Shown: positions 53,400 through 63,210, counted from the first letter of the stretch. The stretch: 64,000 bases of DNA from CBDUXT01 sp965371245 (GCA_965371245.1 CBDUXT010000011.1:23720-87719), one strand, 5' to 3'. Notes: generated by a model not told the origin, from the sequence alone. Numbers and translations: made by a program.

Positions 53400-53723
53400 G
53401 CACATACGCCCCGCGGCAGGAATGATTTTTTCCACGCCGGGCGCGACAGCTCGAAAGCCCGGCTTCGGATTGTCATCCTAGAGTGTCCGAGAATAGGCCG
53501 CAATCAGCCGCCCAGCGTGGTTTCGTGGATGGCCGACCCCCACGCCCGGTGTCCGGATTCGTGCCTCAAGGTCCCGCTCCGGCCTCAATTCTGCGATGAG
53601 CGGTTCCCGGAAGGCTTGCCGAACCGTGCCGGCGCGGTATAATCCTGATCGACACGGATGTTGAACTTCCTCAGAGGCTCGCCCAGCGAGTCCACATCCA
53701 TGAGGTTGCTAAGGAGGACGGCG
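53400..53723. other. Divergent intergenic region
   Basis: Between the selenoprotein gene and the hemerythrin-like gene. Apart from the promoter at 53616-53643 I see no gene or repeat. Confidence 0.45.
53616..53643 (+). promoter_or_regulatory. Sigma-70-type promoter of hemerythrin-like gene
   Basis: TTGCCG, 16-base spacer, perfect TATAAT; about 75 bases before the start codon. Confidence 0.5.
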
Positions 53724-54185
53724 ATGACGACAAGTGTCCCGGAGTCCCAATCCAAAAACATGCGGCCGCCGGATGACTCCATCCAGGCTTCTTTGGCGCT
53801 TTTGGAAGAGTTCCTGAACGAATCCGCCGCGCGGATGTTCGACCCCGACTGCTTCGATTTGATCGGTCAGGAGCTGCGCCGGCTTCATGCCCGTCTTCGT
53901 ATCCACCACGGGGCGGACCAGCTTGACGCCGCTCGGGTGGATGCCGATGTGCCGCCGGAACTCGCCGAGGAACTCAACCGTCTTCGGGCGGAACACTCGG
54001 TCATCATCGGGATCCTGGATCGACTCATCCGTCAGGTCGATTCGGTCGGCGACAGATCGCTTGAGTCCAAGGAGGTCTTTGTTCTTCGCGGCCGCGAGTT
54101 GATCGCCTTCCTCCGTCGGCACGAGGCCGAGGAAGACCGCCTCTTGTATCTGTCCGTCTGGTGCGACACGGGCGGCGAGAGCTGA
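53724..54185 (+). CDS. Hemerythrin-like HHE domain protein
   Basis: A 153-residue helical protein. ATG at 53724 has a textbook AAGGAGG ribosome binding site; earlier in-frame ATGs lack one. Helical pattern LHARLRIHHGADQLD, LNRLRAEHSVIIGILDRLI and FLRRHEAEEDRLLYLSVW supplies His and Glu residues spaced as in hemerythrin-type (HHE) domains, which bind a di-iron site for oxygen or redox sensing. Not all classical ligands can be aligned by eye, so a related four-helix bundle is also possible. Convergent with the Ser/Thr kinase gene. Confidence 0.68.
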   Translation: MTTSVPESQSKNMRPPDDSIQASLALLEEFLNESAARMFDPDCFDLIGQELRRLHARLRIHHGADQLDAARVDADVPPELAEELNRLRAEHSVIIGILDRLIRQVDSVGDRSLESKEVFVLRGRELIAFLRRHEAEEDRLLYLSVWCDTGGES

Positions 54186-54195
54186 CTCGCGCCGA

Positions 54196-56595
54196 TCACG
54201 GCGCCTGGGGCAATCGGCGCCGGTAGTCGGCGGCTTTGTCCGGCTTGCCCCATGCTTCATAGAGCGCCACGATGCGCCGAACCCCGCGGAGGGTGTAGTC
54301 GTCGCCCGCGCCGAGTTCCTTTTCGTAGATTGGCTGGCTCTTCAGCAGAAGCGACTCGGCTTCCTCGAAACGCTTCACCTTCGTCAGGCATGCGCCGAGG
54401 GCGCTTTCCACGTTGGCCACCTGCCATGCGCCCTCGGCGAAGGCCTTCTGACGGAGTTGGACGGCCTCACGCAAGAGCGGCTCAGCTTCTAACGGGTCGC
54501 CGCGTTCGGTCAGGAACATTCCCAGGCGGATGAGAGCGCTGGTGATGTTCGGGTCGTCGGCCGCGTAGGCTTCGCGCGATTGTTCAAGAATCTCCCTGTA
54601 GAGAGACGCGGCCTCGCCATAGGTCTCCCGATCGTTAGCGAGTTGGGCGAGCAAGACGATAACCTCGATCGTATCCGGATGGGCGTCGCCCAGTGTGCCG
54701 CGCCTGCCGGCGAGAACCTCGCGGTAGAGTCGCTCGGCCTCTGTCTTTTTTTCGTTGCTCCTAAGTAGTCCCGCCAGGTTGAAGATCGACTGCAATGTGT
54801 CTCGATCGTCTCGCGGGAGGTACTTGCGCTGTGCTTCGATAGTCTCGCGATAGAGGTTCTCTGCATCATCAAGCTTGTCGAGCTTCTTGAGGGTGAGGGC
54901 AAGATTGTTCATCGCGAGCAGCGTCTCCCGGTGATCGCCGCCCAGTACTTCACGGTTGGTGCGAACCGTACGCCGAAAAAGCGACTCCGCTTCGGCGTAT
55001 TCCTCCAGCCGAAACAGTGTTAGGGCCAGATTACCTTGCGTCACCAGCGTATCCTTGTTCTCGTCGCCGAGTACGATCTCTTGGGTCTCCAGAGTTTCTC
55101 GGTACAAACTCTCAGCCTTGTATAAGCTATCTCGTTTGTTGAGTAATTTGCTCTCTTCCATAAGAAAGTAGGCGAGCTGACTCATCGACTTGAGTGTTAG
55201 CGGATCATCATTCCCGAACTGCCTCGTGCGTAGATCGACTGCGCCTTGCGCGTGCCGTTTTGCTTTGTCGTAGAGGCCAAGAAGCCCGTACATCTCACCG
55301 AGTTCGTAGCGTATTCTGGCGCCTTCCCCCGGTTCATAATCGAAATCACCCGCTTCGACTTTCTCGGCGACGAGATCCAGTGCGGCGAGAACGGTCATGT
55401 CACTTCCCGCGTCGAGAAGAGCGGTGCGCCAGATAAGTCTGACTCCCTGCCAGTTCTCCTCCAACCATTCCTGCGAGCGGGCCGCCCTATCGGCCTTGCT
55501 ACGGGCTACCTCGGCGCGCCAGAGCACGCTGACCGTGGTGAGCCCACCGACAAGGAGCACGAGCGCACCAACAAGACCAACCGCAATTCCCCGTTTACGT
55601 ATCGAGAATTTCGCGAAGCGATAAAGTACTGTTGCCGTCCGCGCGGACACAGGTTCGTCTGCTAGGTGACGACGAAAATCTGCCGCTAGGTCGGCGATGG
55701 ATTGGTAGCGGCGCGTCTTATCCGTGTGCAGCGCCTTGGCGATGATGGCTTCTACGTCGCCGCGGAGCGTCTTAGCAAGACGGCCCAGTCGCGGGGGTTG
55801 GGTGGAGGTGACGATTCGCAAGGCATCTTGAATCGTCGCAGCCTTGGTGTCATGAGGGAGCCGTCCGCTCAGGAGCTGGTACGCTATGATGCCCAGGGCG
55901 TAGACATCTGTTCGAGTATCAATATCGGCTGGGTTTCCGCGGAGCTGTTCGGGGCTCATGTACGGGATGGTGCCAACCGCCTGATGCGAACCATCTTCCG
56001 AGCCCGACGGGGGCATATCGGACCCCGTCGCGCGGGCGATCCCGAAGTCGAGGATCTTCGGTTGGCCTCGCTTGTCGATCAAAATGTTGCCCGGTTTCAG
56101 GTCACGATGAATGACCCCCATCTGATGGGCGTGCTGCACGCCTTCACAAACCTTGATCAGCAGGGTAAGCCGCTCGCGGATCGTGAGCCGATTGGCGTCG
56201 GCATACTCGGTGAGCGAAACGCCGTCGATCAACTCGAGCGCGAAGAATGGTTGCGGGCCAAAGCCTGTGTCTGCCGTCCCGCCCTCGAAGATCTGGGCGA
56301 TCCCAGGGTGCTGAAGCCGCCCGAGCACTTGGGCCTCGTGCGCGAACCGCGCCAACGCGGCGGCAGAGGCGCGACCCGCCTTGATGAGCTTGAGCGCCAC
56401 GACCCGTCGGGGGGTTTCCTGCTCCGCGCGATAGACGACGCCCATGCTACCCTCCCCGAGTACGCTCAGGATACGGTACGAGCCCACCTGAAGTGGGGCC
56501 GGGGCCCGCGACGTCCCCGTTCCCGAAGGTGGCAGCGTTGGGGCCTGCGTCTCAAGCCCGGAGGATGTGCTGGAGTCCTTGGATACCATCGTCAC
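54196..56595 (-). CDS. Transmembrane Ser/Thr protein kinase with TPR domain
   Basis: A 799-residue Hanks-type kinase. Kinase domain ~38-310: Gly-rich loop LGEGSMGVVYRA, Lys in VALKLI, catalytic loop IHRDLKPGNIL, DFG in ILDFGIAR, and YMSPEQLRG. One membrane helix (~340-362, IAVGLVGALVLLVGGLTTVS) separates it from a long C-terminal tetratricopeptide region (~420-790) with repeats such as AESLYRETLETQEIVLGDEN. ATG start; a good promoter lies ~100 bases upstream. Adjacent to an FHA-phosphatase and T6SS genes. Confidence 0.94.
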   Translation of the reverse strand: MTMVSKDSSTSSGLETQAPTLPPSGTGTSRAPAPLQVGSYRILSVLGEGSMGVVYRAEQETPRRVVALKLIKAGRASAAALARFAHEAQVLGRLQHPGIAQIFEGGTADTGFGPQPFFALELIDGVSLTEYADANRLTIRERLTLLIKVCEGVQHAHQMGVIHRDLKPGNILIDKRGQPKILDFGIARATGSDMPPSGSEDGSHQAVGTIPYMSPEQLRGNPADIDTRTDVYALGIIAYQLLSGRLPHDTKAATIQDALRIVTSTQPPRLGRLAKTLRGDVEAIIAKALHTDKTRRYQSIADLAADFRRHLADEPVSARTATVLYRFAKFSIRKRGIAVGLVGALVLLVGGLTTVSVLWRAEVARSKADRAARSQEWLEENWQGVRLIWRTALLDAGSDMTVLAALDLVAEKVEAGDFDYEPGEGARIRYELGEMYGLLGLYDKAKRHAQGAVDLRTRQFGNDDPLTLKSMSQLAYFLMEESKLLNKRDSLYKAESLYRETLETQEIVLGDENKDTLVTQGNLALTLFRLEEYAEAESLFRRTVRTNREVLGGDHRETLLAMNNLALTLKKLDKLDDAENLYRETIEAQRKYLPRDDRDTLQSIFNLAGLLRSNEKKTEAERLYREVLAGRRGTLGDAHPDTIEVIVLLAQLANDRETYGEAASLYREILEQSREAYAADDPNITSALIRLGMFLTERGDPLEAEPLLREAVQLRQKAFAEGAWQVANVESALGACLTKVKRFEEAESLLLKSQPIYEKELGAGDDYTLRGVRRIVALYEAWGKPDKAADYRRRLPQAP

Positions 56596-56702
56596 TCGTT
56601 GATTCGCGTCGGAACCCCGTCCTCATTCGCTGCCCGGCCAACCAGCCGATCGAACGTCCTCGGATATAGTCGGCCGGAACCTTGCCGAACGCCCTGTGAA
56701 AT

Positions 56703-56731
56703 ATTATACCTGTGCCAAGCGGTTCTGTCCG
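56703..56731 (-). promoter_or_regulatory. Sigma-70-type promoter of Ser/Thr kinase gene
   Basis: On the minus strand: CGGACA, 17-base spacer, perfect TATAAT. Start predicted near 56696. Confidence 0.6.
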
Positions 56732-56832
56732 GTTGAGTTCGCCGTGGTTTGATTCGCGTGGTCAGACACGACCTCCAAGACACCCGCTCGCCAAGATCGC
56801 GTATTTTGCCAAGAGGCCGCAGGTTGGAACAC

Positions 56833-58560
56833 ATGGGTCAAGAAGACTCACGACGCGTCAACTTCGAGCTGAGGGCAACCAACGGCCCGACTGCGGTCTC
56901 CTTCCGTCTACAGCCGCCGGGGCCTTTGATCATCGGAAGGCGCTCGGCCAGTTCGCTCCAACTGAACGACCCGGCCGTCTCGCGCGACCATGCCAGGCTA
57001 ACCTTCCGACAATCCCCACGGTCGGCCGATCCCGCGCGGGGCGAGTGGCTCCTGGATGATCTGGGTAGCGTTCACGGAACGTGCCTGAACGGAGTCCGGG
57101 TCAAAGCCACCCGACAGTACCACCTGCGTGCCGGCGACCTGATCGTCATCGGTCCGTGGACGTTGCTTGCGGCGGATCGCAGTGCAGGCGTCAAGGCGGG
57201 GACGACGCTCGTTACCGTCCAAAACATCGACCAAGTCGGTACGGTTGTCGTACGAGCGGAGCGACCGGCCGATGCGGAAATGGACTCCAAGGCGCTGCGA
57301 ATCTTGCAGTGCTGCTCAGAAAGAGTCCACGCGGGGCATTCCGAAGTCGAAGTACTCGATGCCATCCTCGACGCGGCTATCGAGGGAACTGGCTTCACGC
57401 GTATTGCCTTCCTGCGCCCGATGACCGAAGACGAAGTGGTGGAGATCGCTGCGTTTCGCAGTAGCGAGAGTGGGACGGCTGCAACGCACCGGCCAAGCCG
57501 TGCCCTCATCAAGGAGGCTTCGTCCGGTGTGCCGGCACGCCTCCAGCGCGGGATGCATGGCGACGTACCAGCGAAAGATCAAGCCGAGACTCAGTATGTG
57601 ACGGCGCTTTGCGTACCCGTGACGGTGGAATCGACCGTCGTCGGGTTCATCTACTTCGACCAGTGGTCGAACGAGGCGCAGGATGAACAAAGAGGGGGAG
57701 GCCCGGATGTGTTCCCCATCGCGCTAGCCAGAACTGCCGGGTCAGGAATCGCCAACTTGATGCGCCTCGACATGGAGCGGCGACACGAGCGCAGCGAGGT
57801 GGAGCTTCACGCGGCGGAAGAGGCCAAGCGATGGCTTCTGCCGCCGCGCTGCGGCGAGATTGGTCCGTTCCGCTACGCCGGCGAGACGCGGCCGGGCAAG
57901 CTCATCGGTGGAAACTTCTTCGACGTCATTGTGATCGGCGAGGAGCGCTTGGGTGTCGTTGTGGCCGACGTGGGTGGCCGAGGTATTCCCGTGTCCGTCC
58001 TGGTAAGCGCCTCGCAGGGCTTCCTGCATTCCTGCCTTGCCGAACATTCCGACCCGGCACACGTCGTGGCACGCGTCAATGAGCTATACCGAACGCGAAT
58101 CGGTCGAGGTAGGTTCATGAAGCTATGGCTCGGCGTCCTCGACGCGGGCAGCTCATCGCTAACCTATGTTGCTGCGGGTCATCTGGGTGCCGTCGTCGTC
58201 CATGCGGACGGGCGCTTCGAGAGGTTGGACACGGGCAAAACGATGGCCGTCGGCGTGGAGGCTGAGTCTGAATACGTTACCCAAACGATTCCCATGAAAC
58301 GCGGTGCCTTCGTCGCCATCGTCAGCGGCGGGTTCCTCGAACAACGGGGGGCGGACATCGAACCCGAGTCCTCGACCGATCCGGGTGCTAGCGACGCGGC
58401 CGAATCGCCTATGGCTTTCGGGTTCGAACGCTTTGAGGAAGTCCTCCGGGGCGTTAGCCCTGACGACAACGCGGTTGAGTCGCTTTTCTCGGCCCTGGAA
58501 GCACACGCCGGCACGACTGAGTTCGACGACGACGCCACGGCCGTTGTGGTCCGAGTGTGA
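56833..58560 (+). CDS. FHA-GAF-PP2C (SpoIIE-type) phosphatase
   Basis: A 575-residue signalling protein. FHA domain ~10-105 with IIGRRSASSLQLNDPAVSRDH and LGSVHGTCLNGVRV (phosphothreonine-binding loops). GAF domain ~155-320. SpoIIE/PP2C domain from ~340, with ADVGGRGIPVSVLVSA and a final FDDDATAVVVRV. The first metal motif, normally GGDYYD/GGDFFD, reads GGNFFDV (Asn361), so one metal-coordinating Asp is replaced. It likely binds phosphothreonine proteins, perhaps the kinase next door, and may or may not be catalytically active. ATG start. Divergent from the kinase gene. Confidence 0.87.
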   Translation: MGQEDSRRVNFELRATNGPTAVSFRLQPPGPLIIGRRSASSLQLNDPAVSRDHARLTFRQSPRSADPARGEWLLDDLGSVHGTCLNGVRVKATRQYHLRAGDLIVIGPWTLLAADRSAGVKAGTTLVTVQNIDQVGTVVVRAERPADAEMDSKALRILQCCSERVHAGHSEVEVLDAILDAAIEGTGFTRIAFLRPMTEDEVVEIAAFRSSESGTAATHRPSRALIKEASSGVPARLQRGMHGDVPAKDQAETQYVTALCVPVTVESTVVGFIYFDQWSNEAQDEQRGGGPDVFPIALARTAGSGIANLMRLDMERRHERSEVELHAAEEAKRWLLPPRCGEIGPFRYAGETRPGKLIGGNFFDVIVIGEERLGVVVADVGGRGIPVSVLVSASQGFLHSCLAEHSDPAHVVARVNELYRTRIGRGRFMKLWLGVLDAGSSSLTYVAAGHLGAVVVHADGRFERLDTGKTMAVGVEAESEYVTQTIPMKRGAFVAIVSGGFLEQRGADIEPESSTDPGASDAAESPMAFGFERFEEVLRGVSPDDNAVESLFSALEAHAGTTEFDDDATAVVVRV

Positions 58561-59162
58561 TGACACCTCAGCTCGCTTCTCCGCCCGCCCGGACTCGGAA
58601 CCGGGGGGCAGGCGATCGTGACCCAACGGCTAAGACCCGCCGGAGAAGCTCTTTCCGGCGCTGCGGATATGGCTCGGCGCAGAATCCCGCCTTGCACTCC
58701 GCTGGACGGGCGGTCGGAGCGATGTGCGTACAACGGTAACCCAACCCCCGCGGTTATCGGTATCGACCCCAGTGACCAGAGCTACTCGGCTCGATTCCTT
58801 CCGGTAATTCATCCTTGCTGCGGACTACCTCGGCGCAATTATCGTGCCTCGAATCTTTCGGCCTTCGCGCTGGCATACGACCCTTCCAAATTGGAGAGTC
58901 TACACTGTGGGACGACCGGGAAGTGCCGTGCTCCCGAAGGCGAACCAACCATTGCGCCTTGGGGCATGTCGGATGGTCGGCCCCGACCTGGACGGGTGAC
59001 GTTTTCGACGGACGAAGCCCGGCCACTCGGCGGGATGAATCCCGCCTGGAGCCGTTCGTTTCAACCGGGTTCCGGACGAAGTCCGAAACACCGCGGCCAT
59101 GCATGTTCGAGGCGGGCCTGCCCGGTTTGTTTGCGACGGTCTTGTTCTCGGGGGGGCTGCTC
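58561..59162. other. Intergenic region, no gene seen
   Basis: About 600 bases with fragmentary frames but no ribosome binding site plus domain combination. A short palindrome TTCCGGACGAAGTCCGAA lies near 59073-59090. Confidence 0.45.
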
Positions 59163-59366
59163 ATGCAAGCTCGCAGGGGAAAAACACGTGTTGTCCTATC
59201 GGTGTGCGCGGTTCTAGCCGTATTGGCGACGGGCGGTGTGACTGGATGCGGCACGCAAGCGGGCGTGATGGACCCACAGGCCCTCAAGTCGCTCGCTGAC
59301 CTGGACGGTCTCGGAGATGTATTCCTTCTCACAGGCGCTGCGTCGGACGGTCCCCGTGCCGAGTGA
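59163..59366 (+). CDS. Small lipoprotein
   Basis: A 67-residue protein: signal MQARRGKTRVVLSVCAVLAV, lipobox VTGC with Cys29, then a ~38-residue mature part (KSLADLDGLGDVFLLTGAA). ATG preceded by a G-run. Sits between the FHA phosphatase and the sigma-54 activator genes; no family recognised. The frame is open further upstream without support. Confidence 0.6.
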   Translation: MQARRGKTRVVLSVCAVLAVLATGGVTGCGTQAGVMDPQALKSLADLDGLGDVFLLTGAASDGPRAE

Positions 59367-59381
59367 CATGCGGCAATCGGT

Positions 59382-59401
59382 CGGGGGCCTCTGAGCCCCC
59401 G
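59382..59401 (+). terminator. Terminator-like hairpin
   Basis: CGGGGGC, six-base loop, GCCCCCG directly after the small lipoprotein gene. No T-run follows, so intrinsic termination may be weak. Confidence 0.45.
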
Positions 59402-59435
59402 GCCTAGCCGTGTTCGGGCAATTCTCCAGCGGAAA

Positions 59436-59484
59436 CGGGTAAGGTAAGCAGGTTCCCGCCCATGCCGGGTGGCTGAACTTACCC
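59436..59484 (+). other. Structured leader of the sigma-54 activator gene
   Basis: An outer stem GGGTAAG/CTTACCC encloses CCCG/CGGG and a loop; about 48 bases, ending 75 bases before the ATG at 59558. It could be a 5' regulatory structure. By-eye folding only. Confidence 0.3.
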
Positions 59485-59557
59485 AGTCCACACCTCCTGC
59501 GTGGTGTCCCCGCCAAGCGCAAGGCTTCCCTTGACAAATCACAGGTTCCGTGGAAAC

Positions 59558-61126
59558 ATGGATCAGCCCTCGCCAGAAGAGGGGTTTCCTTCAGGACCTG
59601 CTTCGATGAGTGCGCTTCCTGCCTCGATTCCGCTTTCATCGCTCAGCGCGCTGACCGAAGCCGCGTCTGCCATCAATTCAACCTTGGATCTCGATTCGGT
59701 GCTGTCCACCATCGCCCGCTTGGCCTGTGACGTCACACAGGCTGAGGTCGCCAGCGTCTTCCTCTTGGATGCTCGCCGGACGGTCCTCAAGGCCGTGGCA
59801 GCCACCGGCGATCGGCGAGATGCCTTGGTGGGCCGGAAGTTCGACGCGCGCGGTGGCGTTCCCGGGGAAGTCGTACGCACCGGCCAGGCCATGCTCGTCC
59901 TCGACGTGATGGGTTGCCGAAGCTACCGCCGAGAGATCGATGACCTGAGCAGCATGCGAACCAGGTCGCTCATCGCCGTCCCGATGATTCACCGTGGCGA
60001 GGTGATCGGCGTCATCGAGGTCGTCAATCGCCGGGACGAGGGCGAGTTCACCGACCGCCACGTGAACGTGCTGCAAGTGTTCTCCACCCTCGCCGCCAGC
60101 GCGACGCGCAACGCGAGCGAGCACCGGGACTTACAGGATCAACTCGCCGACCTCCGGGAGTCCGTTGTCGGACGCACCTCCCTCATCGGGCAATCCGACG
60201 CTTGGCAACACGTGCTCCGTTTGGTGGATCGAGTGGGTCGCAGCAACGCGTCGGTGCTGATTCTCGGTGAGACCGGGACAGGCAAAGAACTCATCGCCCG
60301 ACACATCCACACCAAATCCAAACGGCGGGGCGAAACCTTCGTGGCCGTGAACTGTGGTGCCGTGACCGAGACACTTCTTGAGAGCGACTTGTTCGGGCAC
60401 GAGAAAGGCGCGTTCACCGGCGCGCATGCCCGTCGCCGCGGTTGGTTCGAGGTCGCTCACAAGGGAACGCTCTTCCTCGATGAGATCGGCGACGTTCCCA
60501 GATCCATGCAGGTGAAGCTGCTACGCGTCTTGCAGGACGGATGCATCGTCCGGGTGGGGGGGGTGACGCCGATCGAGTGTGACGTACGGATCATTGCCGC
60601 GACCAACCGCAACCTCAAGAACATGGTCATCGACGGTCTGTTTCGCGAAGACTTGTACTATCGGTTAAACGTCTTCCCCATTGAGTTGCCTCCGCTTCGA
60701 GAACGCAAGCCGGACATCCCGCTCTTTGTCGAACGCGTCGTCGATCGCGCCCGCCGAGAGTGCGGCATCGAGGAAATGCGTATCGCACCCGAAACCATGG
60801 ACATCCTTGCTCGATACACTTGGCCGGGCAATGTGCGGGAGCTCCAGAACGTCGTCGAGCGGAGTGTACTCATGTCCGATGGAGCGGTGCTGCGCCCGTC
60901 GCACCTGCCGTCAGACATCTCCGCCCCAACCGAGACGGAGGTGGGCCGCAATGACACAACCCTTCGTGGGCAGGAACGCGCCCTGATCGTCAACGCGCTC
61001 AACGAGCATGGCTGGAACCAGTGTGAGGCCGCTCGGTCGCTCGGTGTCACGCGGTACCACGTGCGGCATCGCATGAAGAAATATGGCATCGCGAGGAACA
61101 CCGACGGCGACGGGTTCGCGCCCTGA
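59558..61126 (+). CDS. NifA-type sigma-54 activator with GAF domain
   Basis: A 522-residue activator. GAF sensor domain ~45-185 (ATLDLDSVL-like start LDLDSVLSTIARLA, GVPGEVVRTGQAMLV, PMIHRGEVIGVIEV). AAA+ domain with Walker A GETGTGKELI near 238, sigma-54 loop GAFTGA near 285, Walker B TLFLDEIGD, and arginine finger region. C-terminal Fis-type HTH NQCEAARSLGVTRYHVRHR near 488-507. Phospho-receiver absent. ATG start. In type VI loci such activators (VasH-like) switch on secretion genes; here it lies next to T6SS genes. Confidence 0.93.
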   Translation: MDQPSPEEGFPSGPASMSALPASIPLSSLSALTEAASAINSTLDLDSVLSTIARLACDVTQAEVASVFLLDARRTVLKAVAATGDRRDALVGRKFDARGGVPGEVVRTGQAMLVLDVMGCRSYRREIDDLSSMRTRSLIAVPMIHRGEVIGVIEVVNRRDEGEFTDRHVNVLQVFSTLAASATRNASEHRDLQDQLADLRESVVGRTSLIGQSDAWQHVLRLVDRVGRSNASVLILGETGTGKELIARHIHTKSKRRGETFVAVNCGAVTETLLESDLFGHEKGAFTGAHARRRGWFEVAHKGTLFLDEIGDVPRSMQVKLLRVLQDGCIVRVGGVTPIECDVRIIAATNRNLKNMVIDGLFREDLYYRLNVFPIELPPLRERKPDIPLFVERVVDRARRECGIEEMRIAPETMDILARYTWPGNVRELQNVVERSVLMSDGAVLRPSHLPSDISAPTETEVGRNDTTLRGQERALIVNALNEHGWNQCEAARSLGVTRYHVRHRMKKYGIARNTDGDGFAP

Positions 61127-61201
61127 CCCACCAGCACCCGACACGGCTCCAGCCGGGCCTGAACGCGCCGTCCATCGGTGCCGCTCCCGATCCGTGATCC
61201 G

Positions 61202-63025
61202 CTACGCGAGCCGATACCCCATCACCACCGGAACGTCGCCCGGCACGAGCTGCGCCGGCGGTGTGACCGTGACCGCGAGTTCAAGCGTCGCCGGGTTGTC
61301 CTCGACCGGACGCGTCAACACCGAAAGTTGTTCCGGCGTGGGGTCACCCTCGAACGCGACCCAGTCGCGGATGTGCTGAGTCACTGTCGCGCAGACCTTC
61401 TCGCCTGAGAAACCGAGCAGCTTTGGCCTCAAGGCGAACAACAACCCCGAAAGTCGCGCGACGAAGAGCTGATAGGGCAGGCTCACCTCCAAAACCGCGG
61501 TCATGTCGTTTCGCGGTGCCCGGGCGGCTGTCATCCCGTTCCACACCAGCACATCGTCGTGATCTCGGGCACCCACGACCGCGTTGATGCCGGCCATGCC
61601 GAGTTCCTCGATCTTCGCTTCCGAAAGTTGTGTGTCGGCCGGGCCGAACGTCTTGTCACCCTTCTTGCCGCCCTCACAGGTCTTGAACCCCTCGAGGCGA
61701 CCGTGAACAGGCCCCGACAGTGCCGTCGGCCAACCCGAATCGGCGACGCTGCGTGCGGCCGTGCACGCGACGGCCACAGCCCCACTGGCCCAAACCAGGT
61801 CCCGATCGGTCACGCACTCTTCCTTATACGCAAACTCCAGGTCCCCCGCTTCACGTCGCCCATGCGGTGTCCGCAGCAAGCATCGACCGAAGACGACGCC
61901 CAGGAGCCTTGCGTAGGGCGCGCCGCGCAGGCCCTTCCACTTGGCGAACTGCCACTGATCCATCATGCTCGTAACCGGTGGGAGTGTGGCAATCTGCCAG
62001 GAATGTTTGGCGCCGAAGAACCCCGGCGATGCGCCCGCAACGACGACGGCCGGTAGGCTCGCGCCATGCTGGGCCAACTCGTCCAACGCCTCCATGTCGG
62101 GCGCCGAGTTTCCGAACTGGTGATCGACAACAATCAGGTCCGGCGCCTCCGCCCCTTCATCGAAGACCGGATCGACCAGCTTCGTGCGGAACCGTTCAAG
62201 CAGATCACTGTCGGAGGCGTGCAACACAGAGAGACGCACACCCTTGCGGAAATCGAGATGGGAGACCAGAAACGCCAGCGATCGCCACACGGATTCGAGA
62301 CCCTGGATCTCCGGCGAATGCAGAACCGTCGTGAGCCACATGGAGATCCGCCGATCCGTCTCCGCCAGGGTCCGGCGCAGCGCCGACGCCTCTTCCGCGG
62401 GGATGGTGCCGCCGCTTCCCGCAGCGGCCGAGACGATGCGACCGATGGGCGATTTGGGTGCTTCGGAAGGCTCATCGCCTGATCCGTCGCCCAGATCGAT
62501 CTGTCCCAGCAAATCATCCACCACGGTCGCGTCGGCCGCTCGCTCCTTGGCGGTCCATTTCAGCGATCCCGCGAGCCATGCGAGGGACGCATCGGCCGAA
62601 ACGGCGTCCGCAACGGCCTTGTCGAGTCCGGCCGCCGGAAGCTTGCCGTGCATGCGATCCACGATGCTCTCGCGTATCGAGTGGAGTCGCCCGGCTGCGG
62701 GAATCTGTTTGACCACGCTCGTCGGGTCGAAGCACTTCAGCGAGTCGAACGACAGGTCAACCTCCGCCAACACGTTTCCCGCAGCCAGCGGATCGCTCGT
62801 CGAAAGACGCACCGTCGGGCGTGCCGCGCGCATGACCTCGTCGCGGGACGATGCCGTCACCGGCACGACGCCGTCGCCTAGCGGCCCCGAAATCGAGCCC
62901 CCCTTCGATCCGGCGAAATCCGCCACGTACAGAATGTGATACGGTCGGTTCTCCGTCGTAACATGAAGCCCCGTGGGATGGGAAAAGCTCACTTCGACAT
63001 CCGGCGGCGTGGGTGGGTCAGACAT
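61202..63025 (-). CDS. Fused TssB-TssC type VI secretion sheath protein
   Basis: A 607-residue protein joining both halves of the T6SS contractile sheath. The N-terminal ~125 residues match TssB (YHILYVADFAG, VDLSFDSLKCFDPTSVVKQI). A helical linker ~130-205 contains Asp/Glu-rich sequence. The rest matches TssC: LHSPEIQGLESVWRSLAFLV near 240-259, DLIVVDHQFG, and the C-terminal PYQLFVARLSGLLF and AVTVTPPAQLVPGDVPVV. TssB and TssC are normally separate genes; nothing interrupts the frame here. ATG with GGAG eight bases upstream. Confidence 0.83.
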   Translation of the reverse strand: MSDPPTPPDVEVSFSHPTGLHVTTENRPYHILYVADFAGSKGGSISGPLGDGVVPVTASSRDEVMRAARPTVRLSTSDPLAAGNVLAEVDLSFDSLKCFDPTSVVKQIPAAGRLHSIRESIVDRMHGKLPAAGLDKAVADAVSADASLAWLAGSLKWTAKERAADATVVDDLLGQIDLGDGSGDEPSEAPKSPIGRIVSAAAGSGGTIPAEEASALRRTLAETDRRISMWLTTVLHSPEIQGLESVWRSLAFLVSHLDFRKGVRLSVLHASDSDLLERFRTKLVDPVFDEGAEAPDLIVVDHQFGNSAPDMEALDELAQHGASLPAVVVAGASPGFFGAKHSWQIATLPPVTSMMDQWQFAKWKGLRGAPYARLLGVVFGRCLLRTPHGRREAGDLEFAYKEECVTDRDLVWASGAVAVACTAARSVADSGWPTALSGPVHGRLEGFKTCEGGKKGDKTFGPADTQLSEAKIEELGMAGINAVVGARDHDDVLVWNGMTAARAPRNDMTAVLEVSLPYQLFVARLSGLLFALRPKLLGFSGEKVCATVTQHIRDWVAFEGDPTPEQLSVLTRPVEDNPATLELAVTVTPPAQLVPGDVPVVMGYRLA

Positions 63026-63210
63026 GGAACGGTCTCCGAAGGATATCTCAAATGGTAGCCGGTGCCATAAGCAACAAGAAAAACGTTCTCACCGGCTCGA
63101 TCGCGTATACGGATCGAGCCGGCCATCGATGAAGCGCCACTGGTGCCCCCATCGAGCTCATACAACCCTACGTTCGTTCCGCCTTGGCGACAGGCGGAAC
63201 GAGACCGCGC

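Noticed and set aside
59533..59557. TTGACA upstream of the sigma-54 activator gene as a promoter -35
   Set aside because: Any -10 at 17 bases would fall on the start codon, leaving no leader.
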